The notes beneath the pieces are model-generated. The model saw only the letters and a list, made by a program, of their open reading frames with translations, was not told the DNA's origin and made no database searches. Made by a program: the position numbers and the translations under genes. From Lenzites betulinus (Eukaryota > Basidiomycota > Agaricomycetes > Polyporales > Polyporaceae), in NCBI GenBank assembly GCA_022264855.1, contig JABYQU010000033.1:248001-312000 (forward strand): DNA of 64,000 bases, given 5' to 3'. Below, piece after piece: positions 56,163 through 64,000 of the stretch (its first letter is position 1; every line of letters starts with the position of its first letter).

Positions 56163-57094
56163 GGATCTTGCGGAGGTCGCATTGGTTGATCTTGGAGGTT
56201 GTTGGATGGTAGCGTTGGGTCTTAGATGTGCTGTATCTGCTGGTTATCTTTATCTGTTGTGCTCTATATCCGTGTACTCTTATTCTTGTGTTTCTTGCTA
56301 TCATCACGACCTCTCTTGTAGTACAAGACATGTCATATGAATTTACGACCAGTTCCGGGTTCCTTGATCAACTGTGCAGCGCTATTTTCCTCCCCGTAGT
56401 GCTGGTGGTACTTGTACTGTAACGTCAAAGTCATTCCGAGAGACGGGGGTCTGCAGGTATAGCTACTGACATTCGAAAAAATATACGTATATCGTGATTT
56501 TCAAATCGCACCTGAAGTTTGAAGCTTGAAGCCTGAGTCGGGGAAGGCGATGTTATATATTCGAGCATATCCACGTCCATGATCTCCTTCTTGAAACTTT
56601 GCTTCAACCTAGCCAGCAAAGTCTATGTCATGACATACCCATTTTCGGTACTATACGAAACGCCCGCCTCGATCCACCCGATTTGATCGAGTGTACCGTG
56701 ACTTGACCCGCCGGAAACCGCCGGACTTTACTCTCCTGGCGAAATTCTGGTACTCGCCAGGTGCTACTTATCCTCATCGCCGCGACCATCTCGCGGATGG
56801 CGGAAATACCGTTCCTTCAAGACCACGCGCAACGTGACGAGCGTGCAGCGTTACCGGCAGCCGTCCCGGGCAGGGCGCGGGAAATGACCTCTTGATCGCG
56901 TACGACGACGATCCTATGACCTGCCCTGGTCGTCCCTCCCCGGTCCGACCACGTACAAGACCCGCCGCTACTCGTTCTCATCATGGCCGCCAGCCCAGGC
57001 CTCCCCCTGCGTGCCCTCAAAAGGCGCAGGGACCGTCGCGGTCGACGTCCCCACACCTTTTCCCCCATTCAATCCCCCACTTGGATTCCCAGAC
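56163..57094. other. Intergenic region, no gene seen
   Basis: 0.93 kb between the Hsp70-like stop and the SDR start. It includes the SDR promoter. An in-frame ATG at 57011 could lengthen the SDR by 28 residues. Confidence 0.45.
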
Positions 57095-58127
57095 ATGTCC
57101 TACGCGTCCCCCGTCAAGGCCTCGCTGAACCGCATTGCGTTCATCACCGGGGCGAGCCAGGGCATTGGCCGTGCCATCGCGATGCGGCTTGCGCGTGACG
57201 GCTACGATATTTCCATTGCCGACATCGAGCCCGCAAAGGCGAAGGTCGAGGAAGTCATCGCGGAAATCAAGTCGTACGGCCGCGAGGCCATCGGTGTTTT
57301 TGCAGGTTTGTTTGGACGTTGTTAAAGGAGTACATCGCCCGCTGACGACCCCTGCAGATGTCAGGCAGCCCAAGCAGATCGAGGCCGCCATCGCAGAGAC
57401 GGTCGACAAGCTTGGGCCCCGTCTGTTCGTCAGCGTCTCCAATGCTGGTGTCACGCAGGTCAAACCATTGATTGAGTGCACTCCCGAGTGAGCTTTGCCT
57501 ATGCTTTTATTCAAATTCGTATGCTGACAACGCATACAGGTTCATCGAGAACGAAGTCCGCATCAACGTCCTCGGCCTGATGAACACGCATATATTTGCA
57601 GCCAAGCAGATGGTCAAGCAGGGCTTTGGCGGACGCATCATCGGTGCGGGTTCGATTGCGTCTTACCGCACCGCAGAAAACCTCGCGCCGTATGGCGCGA
57701 CCAAGTTCGCTGTGCGTGGCTTCACGGAGGCTGCCGCGAAGGAGTGGGCAGAGTATGGTATCCGCGTGAACGGTAAGGCACCCTTCTATCTAAACTCGGA
57801 GTCTAAGCTAAACGCAAATCCTCGAAACGTATAGCCTACGGCCCCGGTATCGTTGACACCCCTATGTGGGACCATATCGACCGTGAACTCGCCGCAATCG
57901 TGCGTATCTCGTGGTACCTGATTGTTCCTCACTGCTGATGCTTGTCGGGATTACAGGAGGGTATCTCCGTCGGAGAAGCAAAGGCTAAGCGCGTGAAGCA
58001 GGATATCAAGCTCGGGCGCATACAAGAGCCGGAGGACGTCGCAAAACTCGTCTCTTTCCTCGTCTCGGAAGAGGGCGAGTACATCACTGGCCAGACGATC
58101 AAGACGTGCGGCGGCGCATCCCTATAA
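57095..58127 (+). CDS. Short-chain dehydrogenase/reductase, diacetyl/acetoin reductase type
   Basis: Exons: 57095-57305, 57358-57487, 57540-57772, 57835-57899, 57957-58127; 269 aa, phases close. It is a classical SDR with an NAD(P)-binding TGASQGIG motif at about 18-25, SNAG in exon 2, and the catalytic set S152, Y165 and K169 (GAGSIAS and PYGATK). The stretch [12 protein letters not shown] after the active site is typical of acetoin(diacetyl) reductases, which reduce diacetyl/acetoin or related ketones. The exact substrate is inferred. An upstream in-frame Met at 57011 adds 28 Pro-rich residues; the shorter start better fits the family. Confidence 0.9.
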
Positions 58128-58724
58128 ATCCACCCCGCAGCCTGTCTCGCCACCACCTATATTCCTCTCGTGTTCGCCATGAAAACCCATAGATCTCCCT
58201 CGGGATGACAAATTCGCGTCTGACAGTGTCCGACCGTGGAGGTGTTACGGCGGCAAGCTGGCTGCTAGTGCATTAAACTCACTCTATTCATTTTGGGCAT
58301 TATCGGTGGGACTACAACGGCGGTGTATGTAGGCGTATATCTCCATCTACATGCAATACTGTTTGACTAGCAGAGTAACATTTAAATCTAGAGAATTTTG
58401 TACCACTGCGAGGGTACGGCCGCTGCGTTCCGTCGCCGCTATCCTTATCAGGCGCCTAGACGCAGCTTATCAGCTTAAGCGACTTATCAACGTTGGGCGT
58501 CTACCGGACACCCTAACGGAACTGAAGGACTCACGGGCCTTGGCTCGAAGCTCTCGCCCGCGCAAATCGACAGCTGTGATAGCCTCGAACATATATATAC
58601 CCGCGTGCCATGCGCGGTCCTGTCGAGTGCTTCAAGGTCGTCCCTCACTAGCTGCTCTGGCTCGCTGACCTTCGTTCTCTGCAAGACGACCACTCCGCTC
58701 GCACGACACTGAAACTGAGCGATC
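58128..58724. other. Intergenic region with permease promoter
   Basis: 0.6 kb between the SDR stop and the permease start. An alternating TATATATA run at 58592-58599 sits about 125 bp upstream of the permease ATG. No gene is seen. Confidence 0.5.
58592..58599 (+). promoter_or_regulatory. TATA box of the NCS1 permease gene
   Basis: TATATATA about 125 bp upstream of the ATG at 58725. Confidence 0.5.
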
Positions 58725-61354
58725 ATGTCTGCACGGTTCTCGTCGGCACTGAAAAATGCGAAGGCATATACGCACAAGGATGCCTGGGTTCTTGAGCCCC
58801 AGCCGTCTACGTTTGCGCCGAATAGCAAGTGGTCAAATAAAGACATGGACCCTGTCCCCCCGAACGAGGTCAGTGTCGCGTGCATGGTATTCTGAGAGCG
58901 AGCAAGGAAACCATAGTGCTGACCATGCGGGTACCACAGAGGACGTGGTCTACGTTCAACTATATCGCGTACTGGGTGTCGGACGCGACGAATGTAGCAG
59001 TGTGGGAACTCGCGTCCAGCATGCTCGCGATCGGGCTTTCTTGGTACGTCTTTTGGATTTGACTGTCCCTCTTTGTGTTTTTTCTCCCTTTGAAGCGTCT
59101 GGCGTGATCTCTTCCTTATGCCAAGCCCGTGGCGCGAATCCTTCACAGTGTTTTCTGCACAGTGAGAGTACATTAGTACGCCCGCGTTTTAAGCGCTTTA
59201 AGTGGCTTGCTTCCAGGGCAGCTCTGGTGAGAGACGAGGTCATGATCTTCACATCCGAATGTGCGCTACAGTTAGACAAGAGGAGCGTGTCAGAGCTGGC
59301 TCATACCGTATAACCGACTCGACCACGGGTATATGCGCATCTGTAGGCCTGAACTTGGCTCTATACTCTGAGACACTTCCCTTACACGCGGACGGTGAAT
59401 TCAGACTGTTGGGGCGTGGAAGGGGACTTGGGAGCAACATTCGTGACACTAGAGGTCATGAGAGCTAATCCAGAGGTGGGCTATCACTAAATGCATACTG
59501 TCAGCCTGCCGCCGGTGTTTCTCACTTCTTGTCCGATTATTTAGCCTCATCCGCTGCTATTCAATGACCCTGCTCCTTTAACCATACTGACCGAAATATC
59601 GCAGGCGTCAGGCCCTACCTGCCATTGCAGTCGGGCACATCATCATCTCCTTTGTGATGGTGCTGAACGGGACAATCGGCGCGCGGCTTCACGTTGGGTT
59701 CCCCGTCCTGAACCGGTCCTCGTTCGGATTCTGGTTCAGCTATTTCTCCGTCATCTCGCGCGTTGTGCTCTCCATGTTCTGGTTCGGCATTCAGACCTAC
59801 ACAGGTTCCGAGTGTGTGTACCAGATGCTCAAAGCGATCTGGCCTTCTCTCGCGCATCTGAAGAACGACCTGTCTGATGGCGCACATATCACCACTGCGG
59901 GTGCGTCTTCTCTGTGGTCCGACTCTGGCGAGAGCTGGTAGACTGAACGATCTTGAATATGCAGGAATGATGTGCTACTTCCTGTACTGGCTCATCCAGT
60001 TCCCCCTCATGCTCGTCTCGCCGCAGAAGATTCGCTGGCTGTTTGTGATCAAAGCATTCGTTGTGCCCCCCGCGTGGCTCGCGATGCTCATCTGGGCGTT
60101 CGTCAAGGTTCCGTCCAGTGAGGGCCTGTTCCAGCAGCATAGCACTCTATCAGGCAGCGCGATGTCGTATGCATGGCTGAGTGCGCTGAACAGCGCATTG
60201 GGCATTTACTCGACGCTTGCCGTGAACATCCCTGATTTTACTGTGAGTTTTTCCTGTACCAATAGTCCGCTGGGCATTAGATTGACCGCACACCGCTTCA
60301 GCGTTATGCTAAGAACGAGAGAGCGTGAGTTGCATCCTTTTGCGAGGCCGCCAACATACACTAAAACATCCCCCATAGTCAATACGTGCAGCTCATGATC
60401 ATCCCCGTCGCCTTCACGCTCGTCGGGTTCATCGGTATCTCCGTCACCTCCGCAGGAATCGCGCTCTACGGCGACGTGCTCTGGGACCCGCTGCAGCTGA
60501 TCGACCGCTGGGACAACCGCGCCGCGGCGTTCTTCGCGTCGTTCACGTTCGTGCTCGCCACGCTCGGCACGAACATCTCCGCGAACTCGCTATCGGCCGC
60601 GAACGACATGACCGTGCTCTTCCCGCGCTACATCAATATTCGCCGCGGGCAGGCGCTGTGTGCGATCCTCGGCGGGTGGGCGCTCTGCCCGTGGGAGATC
60701 CTCGCGAGTGCGCAGGGGTTCTTGTCGTTCATGAATGGGTACACGGTGTTCTTGGGGCCGTTTGCGGGTATCATGGTCGCGGATGTAAGCTTGTCTTGGA
60801 TATTTTTCCTGTTTGGAAAGTAGCTGACATCGCATCTGGCGCAGTACTGGATTGTGCACAAGGGCAAGGTCGATGTGCCGGCTATGTACAGGCCTCACGG
60901 GCGGTACCGCTACACGTACGGATTCGTGAGTGACCCAAGCTCTGCGAATGCGTTCCTATGCTCACCACACCTTCACGCTCTGTAGAATTGGCGCGCGGTT
61001 GCAGCCATCCTCGTCTCTGTCCCGCCGAACCTGCCCGGCCTGATTTCATCTATCAACCCGAATATCAAAGTGCACGGCGCGACCAAGATCTACAACTTTG
61101 CGTGGCTCTTTGGGGTGCGTCCTTCCTCATCACACTTCGAGTACAATTGCTGATGTCGCACACCTTTGACACAGTTCACGTCCGCGTCAGTGGTGTACAC
61201 CATTCTCTCCACCGCGTTCCCCGCGAAGGAGACATACATCCCCGAGGCAATCACGAGCGACGACGCGCATGCTGCCGAGGAGGCGTCCAAGAGCGAAGGC
61301 TCGTCGCACCTAGAGAAGCGGAGTGTCGAGGAGGAGGTCAAGTCTGTCGCATGA
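58725..61354 (+). CDS. NCS1 nucleobase permease, uracil/allantoin (Fur4/Dal4) type
   Basis: Exons: 58725-58868, 58940-59043, 59605-59900, 59965-60242, 60302-60324, 60379-60784, 60845-60925, 60986-61114, 61175-61354; 546 aa, phases close, the usual length. It is a plasma-membrane symporter of about 12 helices for uracil, allantoin or related compounds. Signatures: TWSTFNYIAYWVSDATNVAV, WRQALPAIAVGHIII, FWFSYFSVISRVVLSMFWF and NWRAVAAILVSVPPNLPGL. The acidic C-terminus (about 45 residues with several Lys) is cytosolic and could be an endocytosis signal. Exon 5 is 23 nt. Intron 2 (59044-59604) is 561 nt, ten times the local norm, yet joins residues (LSWRQAL) that are contiguous in relatives. Confidence 0.93.
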
Positions 61355-61781
61355 CACGTTTGAGCTCGGCGGAGAACCCTGCCTTTGGGGATGTGCGGTA
61401 GTTGACTGATGAGTTATATACAGTAGTTTGCTGTGTGGATTGGATCCCGGACTGTGTCGATACAGACACGACGGAATATAAATACTTTCTGTAGCTTTAG
61501 GTGTACTCTTCTAGATGGGATGGAGCGGAGTTTCGTTGACATGCGATGTACTTGCGGTGTTCTGATCCCAGTCCCGTCTATACCAGTCTATAGATTAACG
61601 TCGAAAGTGCTTGTATTCAATTCGTATTAGTTCCCCGAGACTGACACTGACATTGCAGCACACTGTGGTATATGTAATCTGCTCGACACATGTGTGTATG
61701 CATAGGCACATCAAACAACCGCGACATTGCAGACTACATAGAATCTGATGTGCTTCTTTGGCGTCGACGTACACGATGTCA
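61355..61781. other. Convergent 3' spacer
   Basis: 0.43 kb between the stops of the permease (+) and epimerase-like (-) genes. AT-rich, no gene seen. Confidence 0.5.
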
Positions 61782-62878
61782 CTAGACGGACGAGCCTTCC
61801 GAGGCCTGCCACGCCTTGTAGTAGATATCCAGATGGTCAAGCAACCCAGCCTTGCGCGGACGCCATCCCAACAGAGCGCGTCCCAAGTACGGGCGTATGA
61901 CCGTAGTCGTAGTCAGCGCCTTCTCGAACACTGAAACACGGCCCACATCCGTCAGCTCTCCCGCCAAAAAACACAGTGGCCACAGACGCGACCAACACAG
62001 CACTCACAGTTCGTCGGCTCGTAGTACTGGTACGGCCCCTGCGCGCCCGACACCTCGACAAGCCGCTGCAAGAACGCATCCGTGCTCTCGTTCACGTCGT
62101 TCGACCCGTCGAAGATCCGGCCCCGCGCGATTGCAGCGCGTTCCGCCGCGAGCACATACAGCTCCGCTAGGTCGTCGCAGTGGATGAGCGCGAGGCGGCC
62201 CCCGGGCGTGCCCGGCCACGCCACGACGCGCTCCCGCTGCGCGCGTGCGAAGAAGGGCGCGAAGAGCGAGCCCGAGCGTCCGTACAGTAGCGACGGGCGG
62301 ATGACGAGCCCGTCGACGTGCGGGTTCGTGAGGACGCGCTGCTCCTGCTCGGGCCGCCACGCGGTGAGCGCGGGGGCGCGCCCGGGCGCGGTGCCGTCGC
62401 TCACGACCGTCGTGCGGTCCTCGCCGTGGATCCAGGTGCCGGACGTCCAGATGTAGGCGAGCTTGGGCGCGAGGGAGGGGCGGTGAGCTTGGACGGCAGC
62501 GGCTGTCGCGGCGAGGATTTGGGCGGAGGTCTCTTTGATGTCCGCACCGCCGATTGCGTCGATGACCGCATCGAGCGTGGCACCGAGCGGGAGGTACGCC
62601 TCGGTGTCTTTGACGTCGGCGACAACGGGGATGACTGCCGTGAAGCTTTAGCTGGGTGCGGGGTCAATACGGGGGTGGGAATATGAGCTTACTCTCTTCT
62701 GCGGCGAGGAGCTTAGCCTTTTCGGCAGAGCGCGTCTGGCCGTAGACGATATGTCCGGCGCGCACGAAGGCCTGGGCCACCGGGAGCCCGATGAATCCGC
62801 TTGCACTGACCACGGCCGCCGTCAGAATATTGCACCTTGAGTATATATGGGCACTTACCCAAGGATGAGAACTTTCAT
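61782..62878 (-). CDS. NAD(P)-dependent epimerase/dehydratase-like atypical SDR
   Basis: Exons: 62878-62859, 62805-62693, 62634-62008, 61930-61782; 302 aa, phases close. The N-terminus MKVLILGASGFIGLP has the Rossmann GxxGxxG dinucleotide-binding motif. YIWTSGTWIHG, VIRPSLLYGRSGS, LALIHCDDLAELYV and the C-terminal LLGWRPRKAGL match NAD-dependent epimerase/dehydratase-like atypical SDRs of fungi. The YxxxK pair of classical SDRs is not evident. The substrate is unknown. The first exon has only 20 coding bases. Confidence 0.88.
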
Positions 62879-63746
62879 GGCCACAGCCTGAGAGTGTGCT
62901 AAATGTATTTAGACCGCGAGATACAATGGCACTAGACCGAGCGGTTGTGGTTGACAAGATGAGTTGCTGGGGCCCTCGTATTTGGCGTACCCTTTTATAT
63001 GTCCCCGCAGGATCGGATCCCCAGGATCCACCGTGGCATATCGAAGAGGATTAGTGATAAGGTGCTGATGACACTACCCTCGTCGCAGTGCTATTTTTGT
63101 GCCACCACAGTCTGAGTTTGAGGTCTTCTGGAATTTGTCTGCCCATGCAAACGAGGACGGCGATGAAGTAATGAAGGTAGATGAGTGAGCTTGTCGTCGG
63201 AGAAGGTGGTGGGTCAAAGAGTCGGTGCAAATGGGCAACCGTGGTGGAGATACGGCGGACCATTTTGTTCTCATACATGGAGACGCAAGACACAACCTAT
63301 AGGCATATAGCAAGCTTTGGACGATTGTCACTCGCTACATGGGATTGCAAGACAGAGACAGTACATGCGGGGTCTGTATGAATAATCAGTGCTGGAAGTT
63401 GCTTACTAGAGCCTGCAGTAGACAAGAGAGTCGTTGAGTCGGAGATAGCAGTCGCAGTGGCACACAGTCAGAGCCGTAGTTTCCGTCTAGCCGGCGGTTG
63501 CCACTTCGCTGATCTGGTGGGTTGCGCAATCCATTGTCCGGTGTTGGGACGGCGTGGTCGGATGGTGTTCGGAAGAGACCATGATCGCTGCAGTTGATGT
63601 TCAAATATCCCATGTCCACGCCGAGCGGTTACAATTGGGGCACGCTGGTGGGCTTGTGCGCCGGTCGACAAATGTGTTGTCGTCTCTGCCCCGTACGAGC
63701 TTTAAGGCTGGGCTGACCTCGAGCGACACTTGCAAGATATGTGTGC
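62879..63746. other. Intergenic region, no gene seen
   Basis: 0.87 kb holding the epimerase-like gene promoter and the 3' flank of the RNase H2A gene. Short frames without domains. Confidence 0.45.
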
Positions 63747-64000
63747 TCAGAGGCTGGTGACGCTCCTCAGCCCGAGGTCCTTCGTGACGGCACATCGGTC
63801 CTTGTCGGGGCCTTTCGCGCTCTCAAACGCTTCCATGAGGGACGCCTGGCCGTCGTCGATCCTGCGGATAGTATGAGCGAAGTATGGCGCGAGTATGATG
63901 GGAGAAAACCGTACCATGCGACTCGATTCGCATCCTTGTCGAGGACGACCTTGATTGTTGCCCACGAGAATCGGGCAAGGGACGGATAACCGAACGTGGG
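63747..64000 (-). CDS. Ribonuclease H2 subunit A, C-terminal part (gene continues beyond the window)
   Basis: Two exons are visible: 64000-63915 (open at the edge) and 63861-63747, joined across intron 63914-63862 with the phase closing at TGG. The peptide FGYPSLARFSWATIKVVLDK matches the conserved late motif of eukaryotic RNase HII/H2A. It is followed by a fungal C-terminus ending CAVTKDLGLRSVTSL. RNase H2A is the catalytic subunit that removes ribonucleotides from DNA and degrades RNA-DNA hybrids; the catalytic DEDD residues lie outside the window. Confidence 0.82.
   Translation of the reverse strand, partial: HVRLSVPCPILVGNNQGRPRQGCESSRMVRFSPIILAPYFAHTIRRIDDGQASLMEAFESAKGPDKDRCAVTKDLGLRSVTSL

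Noticed and set aside
54945..56182. Long Leu/Arg-rich and Ser/Ala-rich minus-strand frames (393 and 243 codons)
   Set aside because: Shadows of the Ala/Glu/Lys coiled coil encoded on the plus strand.

Overview
The window looks like nuclear chromosomal DNA of a filamentous basidiomycete, most likely a wood-decaying Agaricomycete. Genes are dense and on both strands. Most are split by many short introns of about 45-75 nt with GT..AG ends and CTRAY-like branch points. The gene content is fungal: a Rom2-type RhoGEF, a QDE-1-type RNA-dependent RNA polymerase, a Kre9/Knh1-like GPI protein, an AA14-type lytic polysaccharide monooxygenase, a GH13 intracellular alpha-amylase, an MFS sugar porter, an NCS1 permease and an HSPA12-type Hsp70. 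No bacterial operons, rRNA, tRNA or CRISPR arrays were seen.

Layout. 1-7859: two identical 1,492-bp copies (1-1492 and 6368-7859) flank 4.9 kb of GC-rich sequence with no recognisable gene; the left copy carries only the 3' end of the intronless gene that is complete at 7199-10033 (-). 10961-14602 (+): RhoGEF (DH-PH-CNH), convergent with a secreted lactonase-like beta-propeller gene at 14993-16567 (-) that has an apparent one-base frameshift. 16.6-19.4 kb: no supported gene. 19441-20487 (-): GPI-anchored Ser/Thr-rich protein whose frame needs a 2-nt exon. 21638-26298 (-): RNA-dependent RNA polymerase in 16 exons. 26871-28310 (-): SQT1-like WD40 ribosome-assembly chaperone, divergent from a TDP2-like phosphodiesterase at 28642-30024 (+). 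31461-34063 (+): 17-exon MFS sugar transporter, convergent with a 17-exon alpha-amylase at 34213-36976 (-) that contains a 4-nt exon. 38496-39984 (-): AA14-like LPMO with a Ser/Thr/Pro-rich tail. 41245-43352 (+): AT-hook/Cys-cluster nuclear protein. 44390-45319 (+): DUF4112 protein. 45636-46358 (-) and 47850-49597 (-): two proteins of unknown function. 51096-56162 (+): Hsp70-like protein continuing in frame into a long repeat and coiled-coil tail. 57095-58127 (+): SDR of acetoin-reductase type. 58725-61354 (+): NCS1 uracil/allantoin-type permease with one 561-nt intron. 61782-62878 (-): NAD(P)-dependent epimerase-like protein. 63747-64000 (-): 3' end of RNase H2 subunit A, running off the right edge.

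The genes do not form a biosynthetic cluster. Local themes are carbohydrate use (sugar porter plus intracellular amylase, and an LPMO), cell-wall and Rho signalling (RhoGEF, GPI protein), and nucleic-acid handling (RdRP, TDP2-like, RNase H2A). Exon models were assembled by hand from splice signals and family knowledge. For every multi-exon gene except the lactonase the phases close exactly to the stop codon. The most unusual result is the requirement for 2-nt and 4-nt micro-exons, together with other exons of 11-23 nt.
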